Source of the DNA: Kingdonia uniflora
Taxonomy: Eukaryota > Streptophyta > Magnoliopsida > Ranunculales > Circaeasteraceae
NCBI GenBank assembly: GCA_014058105.1
Contig: JACGCM010000715.1
Span: forward strand, 744,001-808,000
Direction: 5' to 3'
DNA: 64,000 bases
Within the stretch, counting starts at the first letter, position 1, and the number at the start of each line of letters is the position of its first letter. The position numbers and the translations under genes are program-made. The notes under the pieces are model-generated. The model saw only the letters and a program-made list of their open reading frames with translations. It was not told the origin of the DNA and ran no database searches. Shown here piece by piece: positions 54,841 to 64,000 of this stretch.

Positions 54841-55795
54841 TAGTATTTTATAGAATATGAAAAGAAAGTGATAGGTCTTATTTGAGAAAAATAGGTCTCT
54901 ATTCGAATAGGCTTTTGTTCTGTTCGAATAAGACCTTGTTCGAATAAAATTTAATATCTATTCGAATATTTTCTCTCAGAACATTTTTTTTCCGAATAGA
55001 CTATTTCTTTGTTCGAATACTTTTTCTGGGAACTTAATCGTTCGAATAGGATTTTTCTCTGTTCGAATAAAACTTGTTTTGTTTGAATATACTTTTTCTC
55101 TATTCGAGCAAATTGCCCCAAGCCTTTATTTGTTCGAATATATTTTTGGTGTATTCGAATAATAAGTATTCTGCTCGAATAGATTTTGTTTCTATTCGAA
55201 CAGAGGTTAGGTTTTATGTTTTTCTATATAAGATAACTTTTCTTTTTTCATAACTTAACTTTTTGAAAACCTTTTTTTCTACGGCTTGTATTTTTTTAGA
55301 GAAGGGAGATTAATTTGAGAGATTCAAGAAAGAACTAACAACTGAAACTTGAATAAATCATTGATCAAGAAGCCTAAATCATGATTTAAATAACTTGTGG
55401 GATTCAAGATTGAAAGCTTCAGCGAAAGATTGAAGTGAGACGATGCGAAAATGTGAAATCGATTGCAAGAAGCTTGATTAGAAGAACAGTAACCATGGGA
55501 TATACTTATCGAGTTTGTAAGTAATTAAAATCTTATAATTTGTTTTCAATTATAAATTGTTTAGCCGGTGGGTGATTCGACAGTGACCTGTGAGTTTTTT
55601 TTTCCTGAGAAAGGTTTCCCACAGGGTTAAAAATCTTTGGCCTTGTGTCTAATTTCCAATTGCTTTTTGACATTAGATAATCAAATTAATTTGAATTAGG
55701 TTAAGGTTAGGCCATTAATTCAATAAAATTCAGACTTTTTTCTTTAGACCTAAATTAATCAAAATTGGTTAGTCTCAAGTGAAAAGGGATTTTTA
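54841..55795 (+). repeat. 5' LTR of copia element C3 with TTCGAATA repeats
   Basis: The left edge is uncertain (TGATAGGTC at 54869 is a candidate start). Between about 54898 and 55203 there are about fourteen variants of TATTCGAATA/GTTCGAATA, palindromes of a type like the TCGTTCGAACGA arrays elsewhere. A TATA-like 'tctatataagataac' lies at about 55223, and the 'aggtttcccacagggtt' string, common in copia R/U5 regions, at about 55611. The right edge is fixed by the primer site. Confidence 0.6.
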
Positions 55796-55810
55796 ATTAG
55801 TATCAGAGCG
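55796..55810 (+). other. Primer-binding site of C3
   Basis: TTAGTATCAGAGCGG differs by one base from the initiator-Met tRNA site TGGTATCAGAGC found in most plant copia elements. It lies 50 bp before the gag start. Confidence 0.75.
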
Positions 55811-55859
55811 GTCACACTTCAAGGATTAATAACCTAATCGTGGATTCTTAATTGATTGC

Positions 55860-57012
55860 ATGAGAATAATAAGTTCCGAAAAGTTTGGAGGTCCTGTAAA
55901 TTGTCATCCACTTTTTGATGGCAAAGACTACCCATACTGGAAAGTCCGAATGGGTACATTCCTACAATCAATCGGAAAAGATGTATGGATTACCATTGAG
56001 GATGGATGGACGTACCCTACTGTGATACAAGGTGCACTTGGCAGTACTATAGAGGTCCCTAAACCTAATAATCATTGGTCAAAGAAAGAAAATGATGTTA
56101 TCGGTTATAATTCTAAAGGCCGCAATGCTATCTTTATAGCTGTGAGTCAAAGTGAGTTTTGACATATCTCTGCTTGTACCACTTCGAAAGAAGCTTGGAG
56201 CATTCTAGTTTAAACTCATGAAGGCGATGATACAGTTAAAAAAAGTAAGCTACAGATGCCTACTTCGTAATTTGAGAATATCAGAATGAGTGAAAATGAA
56301 CCTTTGATGAATTCTATATGAGACAAAGTGATATTTCAAATACTAGTGCCGCATTAGAATCTGCCTATTCCGATGTTTAAATTATTTGCCAAGTTCTAAG
56401 ATCTCTTCCTAAGATCTTTAGATCTAGACGTGATACTATCGAGGAAGCTCAGTATCTTAAAAAAATCCTGATACATTAGCTGGAAAATTATAAACTTTTA
56501 AACTCGAGATGAAAATGGAAAACCCTGAGAAGAACAAGAGTGTTACTTTCAAGTCTTTATCTCACTCTTCTTCTTATAAAGGTACTAAAGAGGTTGATTA
56601 CTTATATATCTCAGATGATGATGAAGGTTTGAATTTAGATTCATCAATTTCTCTTATTAGTTAACAATTTTAAAAAATCTTGAAAAAACGTCAATTTTAA
56701 AAATAGCGGCAATCGATGAACTATAAACCACGACCTCATGATTGGGTCAAAACTTATAATTGGCAGACCAATAATGATACTGACCTGAGTCAAGTTGAAT
56801 GTTATTAGTTTTACAAGATTAGTCATTATGCCCATAGTTGTCCTAATAAGAAATCTATAACCATTCACAAAGCTATGAATATCAGTAGTACTTAGGATGA
56901 CAGTGATAATGAGAATGATAACAATGAGGGTAATTTCCAAGTAGTTGATAGCGGACAATATTGTACATATCCTACTTTTCTAAATTGAGGTAATGATAAC
57001 TATGACGCTTTT
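55860..57012 (+). pseudogene. C3 gag (copia, SIRE/Maximus-like)
   Basis: From ATG 55860: …NCHPLFDGKDYPYWKVRMGT…, FLQSIGKDVWITIEDGW…, …HWSKKENDVIGYNSKGRNAI…, FIAVSQSEF-stop-HISAC…, …SKEAWSIL…, …HEGDDTVKKSKLQM…. After further stops a degenerate CCHC knuckle (CYxFYKISHYAHSCPNKK, stop inside, second Cys replaced) follows at about 56800-56855. The type with 'W-x-K-E-x-D … YNSKARNAIF' is that of SIRE-like copia gags. The element is cut at 57012 by the Tat2 LTR; its pol is not in the window. Confidence 0.8.
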
Positions 57013-57581
57013 TGTAATGGCCAAATTCCGTAAGCTCAAAATGATTAGGAATTAACTATCACACCAATGAACCTGTAATAATACTCTAATGGAAAGTAAG
57101 AAATTGAAACATATATTTTTACGTGAAAAACCTCTGAATAGGTAAAAAAACCATGACCTCGTAGGGAGGATTTTTGTGAATGTATCTTTATTGCTTGAGG
57201 TGGATATCTTTATTTCAAGTGATATCTAAATATAGAAATGCTTTGGATCTCGTAAATAAGAAGGTTGCGTGATTTTTTTGGTCCCTGTCTCTTCTAAAAT
57301 TTTCCTTTATATAGGCTTTTCCCACTGCTCTTCATCGTGCTGGAGCATGTTTCTGAATAATATGGTTAGTAGCGGTTGACTGAATAACTGACGAGTTCGT
57401 GAGAGACAGGTGTCTTTGAATGGATAATGTTTTTTGGGTTTAGCTCGATTCACGTTCTTAAGTAGATCGTGAGACTTGTTAAAATGTTGACTGGATTGCT
57501 AAAAATGCGTGAGCCTAAAATAGAGGTAATTCGATCTGGGTGAGATCAATTTTGAACGAGATCGAGGGACAAGTCCCTACA
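57013..57581 (-). repeat. Tat2: 3' LTR of a second Tat-type element
   Basis: Related to the Tat1 LTR in its first 150 bp or so (plus-strand TGTAATGGCCAAATTCC versus TGTAATAGCCTAATTC; 'gtgaaaaacctctgaataggt' versus 'gtggaaaacctttgaataggt'), but diverged beyond. It ends at …AGTCCCTACA (57581), next to the complement of a purine tract (ATTGCCCCCTTGC). Minus-strand orientation, as Tat1. Inserted into C3 gag sequence. Its body continues at 57582 and is interrupted by CACTA2 at 57951; the rest is not seen. Confidence 0.75.
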
Positions 57582-57883
57582 ATTGCCCCCTTGCAATCAA
57601 AGTCACGAGTGGCTTTGGTTAAGAAGGAATGTGTTAAAAAGTTGAAATTTAAAAAAGTGTAATGATGGCGTTTGACTGGGTAAAAGTTTCGTGATATTGG
57701 GAAGTGGTGGGTATTAAATGATGATGCTGATGCGGATGTATGTGACAGTTTTGTTTGAATAGTCACATCCGTAATGAATGATGACGCTTGGGAAAACGTA
57801 CCTGCACAATAAATATAGGGTTATATAAATAGTACCTGTAGCAAATCTTGGAAATAATTCCTGCTTGCGTAACTTTTTCTAAG
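57582..57883 (+). promoter_or_regulatory. Tat2 purine tract and antisense promoter with TATA box
   Basis: The complement of the purine tract is at 57582-57594. About 240 bp further, TATATAAAT (57822-57830) lies 54-62 bp before the antisense start codon at 57884. The arrangement mirrors Tat1 (purine tract 21633, TATA 21868, ATG 21968). Confidence 0.5.
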
Positions 57884-57950
57884 ATGGTGAAAACTCGGAG
57901 GATGGTTCTTGAAGAGAGGATTACATCTGAAATGCAGAGGTTGAAGCTGA
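57884..57950 (+). pseudogene. Tat2 antisense gene start, cut by CACTA2
   Basis: ATG 57884 opens MVKTRRMVLEERITSEMQRL, then KL, on the strand opposite to Tat2. CACTA2 begins at the next base. The start resembles the Tat1 antisense frames (MVTIRN…, MVRTRA…), with basic residues after Met-Val. No more of the gene is present in the window. Confidence 0.5.
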
Positions 57951-58002
57951 CACTACAAGAATAAAGGGTATTAGCCACTGAAAAATCAGTAGCAAAAACA
58001 TT

Positions 58003-58262
58003 TTTGCCACTATTTTTACCATGGCAAGGGTCGTGGCCGTAAATGGGGTGGCTAAAGCTTTGGCATAGTTTTTACCGTGGCAAAAAGTTTCTCAATTGCC
58101 ACGCCTTTTACCGTGGTAAATGATAAATTTTTTTCCATTGAAAAATTTGTGGCAGAAGCCTCCTTTCACCACTATAGAATCCGTGGCAAAAGCCTACTTT
58201 CACCACTACATTATCTGTGGCAACATCATACTTTCACCACTACAAAATCTGTGGCAAAAACA
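58003..58262. repeat. CACTA2 subterminal repeats
   Basis: Repeated 'ccactacaaaatctgtggcaaaa' and 'ttaccgtggcaaa' units, the same as in CACTA1 at 7797-8060 but inverted. They generate spurious Lys/Thr/His-rich frames. Confidence 0.75.
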
Positions 58263-58423
58263 TTTAATAAAAAAAAATAAAAATTATTTCAAAAATATAC
58301 AGAAAAAGAGAAATTATAAGCATGTTTCTTACCTACAATTCACATATCATCATACACGAAGTAAACTTAAGACTGCATAAGTAACTTTAGAATCTATATA
58401 ATAGTCAGACAATTGCTAAAATT

Positions 58424-58602
58424 AAAAAGAACATAATAAAAATAAAAACGTGTAGCGGAGAAAGTTCAAACATGAAGTGTCAGCTGAAGGATGTAAAACG
58501 TTCCCAAACTCTTTTGTGGCTTCCCCAATGACAGTGGCAGGAGGTACTGCCTTAGATGATGTAGTGCTTATTGTAGTAGAAGCTTGATCACTATCACCTG
58601 TA
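58424..58602 (-). pseudogene. CACTA2 terminal coding exon
   Basis: On the minus strand an acceptor …ATTCTACAG (about 58603) opens an exon encoding …SDQASTTISTTSSKAVPP…, …GEATKEFGNVLHPSADTSC…, ending …LFLLCSF-stop. CACTA1 encodes a near-identical peptide at 7490-7560. The exon lies downstream of the captured synthase exons on the same strand, so a fused transcript is possible. Confidence 0.5.
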
Positions 58603-59060
58603 GAATGAAAAAAATACAAAACTCATTCACTATACAAAATTCAATAGGTAAGGTTTCAGATGAATTACCTAATATCATTAAAAAATTCAAAAGGAATCCT
58701 GGAATCGGATGGACGCCTTTAATCTTGAACCTGTGAATTGAATTGCAAAGAAGCACAACATTACAATTAGTAGATAAAAGAGTTCTAAAGCAAGTAAAAG
58801 CAGCATTAGGCTTAAGTCTGCGGCATAAGGTGATAGCATGTAAGTCTACATAATAGAATTTAACTATTAGTGGAAGCAATCACTTGAAGAGAAAAAAATG
58901 GAGAACTTAACAAGCCACCAAGGATCATGATGAAATCTTTATTTTGAAAAACCTAGAACTTGTTGTCATTTTTTTTACACAAAATGTGGAATCACCATTG
59001 ATAAATAGGATCATATTAACTAGTGGAGGAAATGATGGAACAAAAAGTTCTAATACTTAC
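58603..59060 (-). other. Interval between captured gene and CACTA2 terminal exon
   Basis: The minus strand at about 58680-58735 can be read …FKIKGVHPIPGFLLNFLMIL…, perhaps another exon (donor near 58677), but I cannot assign it. The rest is AT-rich. Confidence 0.3.
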
Positions 59061-60664
59061 CTCGATAAAATTATCTAGACCATTTTTGTCAACAAGAGAA
59101 ATATCTCCATCTATATATGCCTCTGCAAATCCTAAATCTACCTGTGTAGCAACCTAGCAAATCAAAGATAAATACTGACATGTTTTTTGTACAATATATA
59201 GTTCCAATTTAAATTTGGATATTTACTTAAGCCAACTTGATCAACATTAATTGGCAAGAATTCTTATGAATAATTGTTGATTAAAGTAATACCTTCGAGT
59301 AGAACTGAGGATTGTGAACTTTCACGACAGATTTTACACGGGGTTTTTTCGTCTATACTTCCAAATGAGATAACAGTACCTCCTTCCTCTAACAAGCTGC
59401 AAGAAAAAATAAATTGAAAACATTTATGCATAATATTGTACTAAACTGCATGAGAAGGTTATGGACTTACGTCAAAGAACCCATAGTGATAAAACTCTTA
59501 AGAAATCGAGTAACAAAATGGCGTGCTCCAGTTTCTGTTAATGATGGTACTACAGGTTTTATGCTTCTCGAAAGAGAACATATTTTTCCAAGAACACTGT
59601 GTGCCACAACCGTACCTCCCTGCAATACCAGAACCACAAATTAATGTAAGACCGTAATATAGTTGGTCTTATCTACAGGGCAACAATTGTTACCTTTAGT
59701 CCATCCTCATGAAAGCCATTGCGTGTAGGAATAAATGGGAAGGATAAACATGTAGTGCTTACATAGTAAGAGTAGATAGTTAAGTATCAAACCAACAATG
59801 TCAATACATATATATAGTTTTCGTCATCTACAGTTTTGATTTACATCGAAACTAAAACTCACCCTGGTATGCTCCACAAAACCATATTCCTCTCTTCCCT
59901 TGAATTGCATTCAGCTCAAATGAAGCCTTTGCGGTAGCAACAGATGGAATAGGATGAGTTTTTGACCATTTAAGCAAGGTATTCTCAGGTTTAATGGGTG
60001 GATTGAAAGTTACAAGGAGCGGTAATTCGGTTTCAGTAATACATTTATGTAATTTTTCAAATATAATATCGTAATTAGTTGACTTCAATGAGAAAACATA
60101 GTTGTTTGTTCCAACAAACTAATAAAATAAAGCGTGTTATAACCTGAAGTAAGTTGAGCCAATATGTCAGGCATACTTTTTTGTCCGTTGTTCCAAGAAA
60201 ATTCCATGCACTCCATGTTGTTGGGTTTTTGGGCATCAGACTTTGTCGCGATGGAGATATGTATCACTGAGAAATAGAAAATTGCTTGTTCACTTATACA
60301 TCCAATCAATTAAAAGGATAATAATTTACAAGAAATTTTAGTTCAATTTGTAAAGCTAAAAAGGATAGTTGGACACTATCAGCCTTAAGTTCGTTGTTTC
60401 ACATATTGCAAGCAGACTTATTATATGAAAAAGGACTTACCCAACCTTTTCACATATTGGAAATCCCCAATAATTCTTGTTTCCTCATATGATGCTTGTT
60501 TCCCTAATATTGTAAGAGCATCTCGTGCATGAACACCAACTATACACGGATTAAACATTTCCTGTGAACTATACACCAACTATACGTGCATGGCCTAATA
60601 TTGTATGGTCAGAAGACGTACCTGGTCACCTGTAGTTAACCAACGTGTCCCATGCAACCCCACC
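59061..60664 (-). pseudogene. Captured plant cyclopropane-fatty-acid synthase gene fragment
   Basis: Seven exons are readable on the minus strand with GT…AG borders: about 60621-60664 (…WLTTGDQ), 60438-60556 (EMFNPCIVGVHARDALTILG, …IIGDFQYVK), 60144-60266 (SDTYLHRDK, …MPKNPTTWSAWNFLGTTDKK…, VCLTYWLNLLQ), 59863-about 60040 (…TELPLLVTFNPP…, …NTLLKWSKTHPIPSVA…, …IQGKRGIWFCGAYQG), 59471-59619 (GGTVVAHSVLGKI…, …SLTETGARHFVTRFL…), 59293-59396 (LLEEGGTVISFGS…), 59061-59153 (…VDLGFAEAYIDGDISLVD…). The plant enzymes join a FAD/amine-oxidase-like domain to a SAM-dependent synthase that adds a methylene bridge to membrane acyl chains. The piece spans the end of the first domain and the start of the second. 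Single-base frameshifts after HRDK (about 60240) and near 59328, and missing ends, make it a pseudogene. Confidence 0.85.
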
Positions 60665-60670
60665 TACAGA

Positions 60671-61549
60671 GCATCAGAAGAATAATGAGTTAGTATTTAT
60701 GACTATCTAAACTATAGAGACTCTTTTATAGTAGATGAGTAGGTGTATTGATAGTTAGAACAACCATTAACATCTACATAGAAAATTGATATTGTCTCAA
60801 GGGCATTTTCTTAGCTTTTTCATGTGAGCTTGTAGGATGATTGCAATATTCCTAATATGAAAACTATTGTGTAGTACTTTTTCTATATATTCAGTTGTCG
60901 TTAAAATCAACGGTTATTGGAAGTGTGTATCCCAATATGATCCTATTATGTATGTTTACTGGTGACAAACCTCTAAATGGAAACTAAACTTTATCTTAGT
61001 GGCAAACTATTATCAAAATAAAATTGAGTAAATTTGTTGTCACAAAATTTGCAGCTTTTCCATAACTATACTTTTAAAGGATCGTGAGATATATAGTCAG
61101 AGTATAAAATGATGAAAAGTAGGGTACCTCAGAAGATAGCATGGATGCAAGCATACAAGTATGAGGTTCACAGTAAGAAAACAATTAGAAGCACTATTTC
61201 CATAATGTATCTTCATGAGAGGTTAAAAAAAGGCATCTAGCACGTAAAACTGATCATAACTATTCACGGCAAAAAACTACACTGTCAAAGTTGGAGTGAC
61301 TCATATCAGCTGTACATGCAACATGTCTATCTATTGAAAAATGGGGGCAGGCGAATAACAGATAATACTCTCAGCCCATCTATTAGCATTTGAAAAAATA
61401 GTGAGAAGTATGGCAACAACTTTCCATATGAGCCACAAGAACCAGCTTTAAGAAACCAAAAAGGCATACATGGTCTTAGATCTAAATGAATCTTTCACGC
61501 CAGATGCGTGTGGGTGGAGGGTGGTTCGGCCAGTGTGTGTACGAGGGAT

Positions 61550-61552
<3 letters not shown>
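60671..61552. other. No gene recognised
   Basis: AT-rich. It may be the rest of CACTA2 or flanking sequence. I saw no CACTA right terminus (TTCTTGTAGTG) here. Confidence 0.35.

Positions 61553-61598
<46 letters not shown>
61553..61598. repeat. (TA)n microsatellite, about 23 units
   Basis: An uninterrupted TA tract directly precedes virus-derived sequence in inverted orientation. TA-rich tracts are favoured or tolerated sites for endogenous pararetroviruses in several plants. It produces a meaningless Tyr-Ile frame on the minus strand. Confidence 0.95.
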
Positions 61599-61601
<3 letters not shown>

Positions 61602-61606
61602 TTACC

Positions 61607-61645
61607 ATTGTTAATGACAATGGTAACTTGGATATACCATTTCTG
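61607..61645 (-). repeat. Inverted 39-bp copy of pararetrovirus sequence
   Basis: The inverse complement of 61607-61645 equals 62384-62422, which lies just before the viral protease motif. Similarity stops within a few bases on both sides. It is a small inverted viral piece between the TA tract and the main viral fragment. Confidence 0.85.
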
Positions 61646-61786
61646 AATAATCTGAACATCCATTTAAAAAATAGAATTTAAAAGGAAAGAAAACTAGAGA
61701 GTGTTATCACCAGTTTCCTTATTATCATAGACATAGAAAATGAAAGATGTATACAAGTAAACTATATAACAATCCTTCAAACCAGC

Positions 61787-64000
61787 ATGCAAACCGTACC
61801 TACAAGAATTCCATACAATAGTATAAACTTCAGCCTAGAAAACTATTACCTAGTTTTATCGACCAAACAGTATCAGTCAATCAAATTGACTACTATCATC
61901 CCTCTATTCCAGAACCACCTAGTGATGAATATTCAGAATCCATTTTTAACAAAAATTGGAAAGTCATTAATAACATAAATGGATTACAACTGAATACTCT
62001 TACTACTACCCAGAATGAAATCATATCCATTGTGAATACGATTCCTAATCCTAAAAATATAACTAAAATCCTAAGTATCTGTCTCCAATAAATGCTCCAG
62101 GATAACCAAATATCTGGTACAAAACAGTCACTTTTGGACATATATGATAAATCTTCAGAAATCCTCCAACAAATAGAATCTAAAAAACCTATTACTCTTC
62201 AACATCTTCGAACAAAAATTAATACCTTAAAATCCAAAATTAAGTATTTGAAAATATCTGAACAAGCACCGGGTTCTAACATTACCCATTTTCAGAAGAA
62301 TAGACAAAAGATCCTATCAGAAAAGACTGGTCATCCTCAAGAAGATGATAACCATCGAAATCCTATTCAGAAGGTTATTGCCTAGAAATGGTATATCCAA
62401 GTTACCATTGTCATTAACAATGAATTTACCATCCAAAATGCATTTTCCCTTATGGATAGTGGCGCTGACCTTAACTGTATCCAAGAAGGATTGGTTCTTA
62501 CTAAATACGTTAAAAAAACTGTCCAATCCCTTGTCTCTGCTAGTGGTAATACACTACAAATCTATTATAAGCTTCCTAAAGCATTGATCTATAACAAAGG
62601 TGCTTGTATTCCTTCTACCTTCCTTTTGATTCGTAACCTTCAGTTGCAAATCATTCTTCGCACTCCTTTCCTTAGTCTTCTTATGCCTTTGCATAAGGTT
62701 GATCAGAAAGGGATATGGTGTAATTATCAAGGCCAAGAAATTAGTTTTGAATTCATTAGAAATCCTGAAGTTAGGATAATTAATGAAATTAAAACTATTA
62801 TTGATTCTAAAATAAACCATCTAAATTTTATGCAAGAAGAATGTCATGTCATGGACATTTCTCATAAACTTCAGTCCTCTGAGGTCAAAACAAGAATTAA
62901 GACTATTGAACAACAATTCATTATTAAAGTCTGTAGTAACATTCATAATATTTTCTGGGATCGAAAGCAATATGTTGTTTCCTTACCGTATAAGCAGGAT
63001 TTCGATGAAAAAACCCAAATTCCTACTAAAGCTAGGCCTAGTCAAATGAATTATGAATATCTTATACTATGTAAAAAAGAAATTCAGGATCTTCTGGATA
63101 AAAACCTTATCCGTAAGAGTTACTCTCCTTGGAGTTGTACAACCTTCTATGTTAATAAGAATGCTGAGAAAGAAATAGGTGTTCCCAGAGTTGTTGTTGA
63201 CTGACTATAAGCCTCTCAACGACTCTCTCAAATGGATCCGTTATCCTATCCCGAATAAAAAAACCCTTTTAAATCATCTTTATAATGCTATTATCTTCTC
63301 TAAATTTGACTTAAAATAAGGATACTGGCAAATCCAGATCAGTGAGAAAGATAAATATAAAACTACCTTTACAGTACCATTTGGCCATTTTGAATGAAAT
63401 GTCATGCCTTTTGGATTAAAAAAAACCCCATCCGAATTTCAGAATATTATGAATGATATTTCCATCCCTTATTCTAATTTCTGTATTGTATATATTGATG
63501 ATATTCTTTTATTTTCAAATACTATTGATCAGCACTTTAAACACCTTAAAATCCTAAAGGATGTTATCCGTCGCAATGGTTTGGCCTTTTCTGCCCCTAA
63601 AATCAAACTGTTCCAATTAACAGTAAGATTCTTAAGACATAACATTTCAAAATGACAAATTATCCCCATTGACATAGTATTGAGTTTGCTTCCAAATTTC
63701 CAGACAAAATTAAGGAGAAAACCCAATTACAATGATTTTTTGGTAGTCTCAATTATATTGCAGACTATTATCAGAATCTTACCCAGAATAGTGCGATCTT
63801 ATAGAATAGACTCACTAGGACTCCTATCCCCTGGACCTCTGAACATACCCAAGTTGTTCAGCGTATCAAACTATGTGTTAAACAGCTCCCTTGCTTAGGT
63901 ATTACTAATCCTCACTGGCCTAAGATTGTAGAAACCGATGCCTCTGACTTAGGTTTTGGCAAAATATTAAAATAATGAAATCCTTTTACATAAAAAGAAG
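61787..64000 (+). mobile_element. Endogenous pararetrovirus fragment (Caulimoviridae-like), incomplete
   Basis: Plus-strand coding sequence in several frames. 62092-62385 is a Lys/Gln/Ile-rich part of unknown role upstream of protease. From 62452 a 250-codon frame starts at the aspartic protease site MDSGADLN and runs to the reverse transcriptase entry (…FCKKEIQD-like ILCKKEIQDLLDKNLI, …SPWSCTTFYVNK…). It is stopped near 63203 by a frameshift. Further reverse transcriptase motifs are PFGL, YIDDILLF and, near the edge, an RNase H-type ETDASDLGFG. In-frame stops occur at about 63317 and 63395, with further shifts after 63650. The motif set is that of plant pararetroviruses, possibly florendovirus- or petuvirus-like. 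The copy is dead as read and leaves the window at 64000; movement and coat regions are not recognised. Confidence 0.8.

Larger units (their letters stand above)
57951..60670 (+). mobile_element. CACTA2: left end of a CACTA element with captured cargo
   Basis: Starts CACTACAAGAATAAAGGG at 57951, matching the inverse of the CACTA1 terminus. TGA (57948-57950) would be one copy of the target duplication. Subterminal TTTGCCAC repeats (58003-58262), an element-type terminal exon (58424-58602) and a captured cyclopropane synthase gene follow. The right end is not recognised; 60670 is only the end of the identified cargo. No transposase was found. Confidence 0.8.

Noticed and set aside
8106..57951. 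A single giant CACTA element between the terminus at 8106 and the one at 57951
   Set aside because: The two termini face away from this interval: 8106 is a right end and 57951 a left end. They belong to two separate copies.
59061..60664. Horizontally acquired bacterial cyclopropane synthase
   Set aside because: It has plant introns and the plant-type fused oxidase-like domain, so it is a captured plant gene.
61448..61663. Open frame with a long Tyr-Ile run
   Set aside because: It is a translation of the (TA)n microsatellite.

Overview
The window looks like a slice of a nuclear genome from a flowering plant, most likely a eudicot. It is AT-rich and dense in repeats. The recognisable host-gene pieces are plant-specific families: a PATROL1/unc-13-type MUN protein, a plant two-domain cyclopropane-fatty-acid synthase, a PHD finger of the IDM1-like type and an OTU-like domain. 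Introns of roughly 100 bp with plant-like splice sites are visible. I see no intact host gene; every host-derived coding stretch is broken by stops, frameshifts or truncation. No rRNA, tRNA or CRISPR array was recognised.

Layout. (1) 1-8106: captured host-gene fragments (PHD finger on +, an unknown acidic protein fused to an unc-13/PATROL1 piece on -), ending in the right terminus of a CACTA transposon (CACTA1, 8106). (2) 8107-12.4 kb: a probable solo LTR, an array built around the palindrome TCGTTCGAACGA, and an RNase H-like fragment. (3) 12.4-19.3 kb: a multi-exon coiled-coil/OTU pseudogene, a 43-bp tandem repeat, a non-autonomous hAT element with a perfect 8-bp target duplication, and an LTR-like block. 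(4) 19.6-54.8 kb: a nest of retrotransposons. An old Ty1/copia element (C1: LTR 19598, gag 36542, integrase about 38 kb, reverse transcriptase 53.7-54.8 kb) is split by a 15-kb Ty3/gypsy Tat-type element on the - strand (Tat1, 20892-35887) and by an Athila-type unit (39157-53723). The Athila LTR is itself split by a small gypsy element (G2, 39603-42755), and the Athila body by a second copia element (C2, 45849-52987, TSD AAAAT). C2 in turn carries a hAT element in its RNase H region (50602-51471, TSD ACTGTTAC). (5) 54.9-57.95 kb: a third copia element (C3) cut by another Tat-type LTR (Tat2), whose interior is cut by a second CACTA copy (CACTA2, from 57951). (6) 57.95-61.5 kb: CACTA2 with a captured, still intron-bearing cyclopropane synthase gene on the - strand. 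(7) 61.55-64.0 kb: an endogenous pararetrovirus (Caulimoviridae-like) fragment beside a (TA)n tract, running off the window edge.

How it works together. Three points stand out. First, Tat1 carries, between its integrase and 3' LTR, about 7 kb of coding-like sequence on the strand opposite to gag-pol. It has its own TATA box, a domain resembling the 'putative gypsy type transposon' family, a basic KRKR segment and a long coiled coil. Tat2 preserves the start of a similar antisense gene at the same place. Second, the two CACTA copies share a terminal coding exon and sit next to different captured host genes, as expected for a gene-capturing (Pack-CACTA) lineage. Third, the palindrome TCGTTCGAACGA recurs in LTR-type sequences, with a related TTCGAATA series in C3. 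Calls come from reading the sequence and the supplied translations; no database search was possible.
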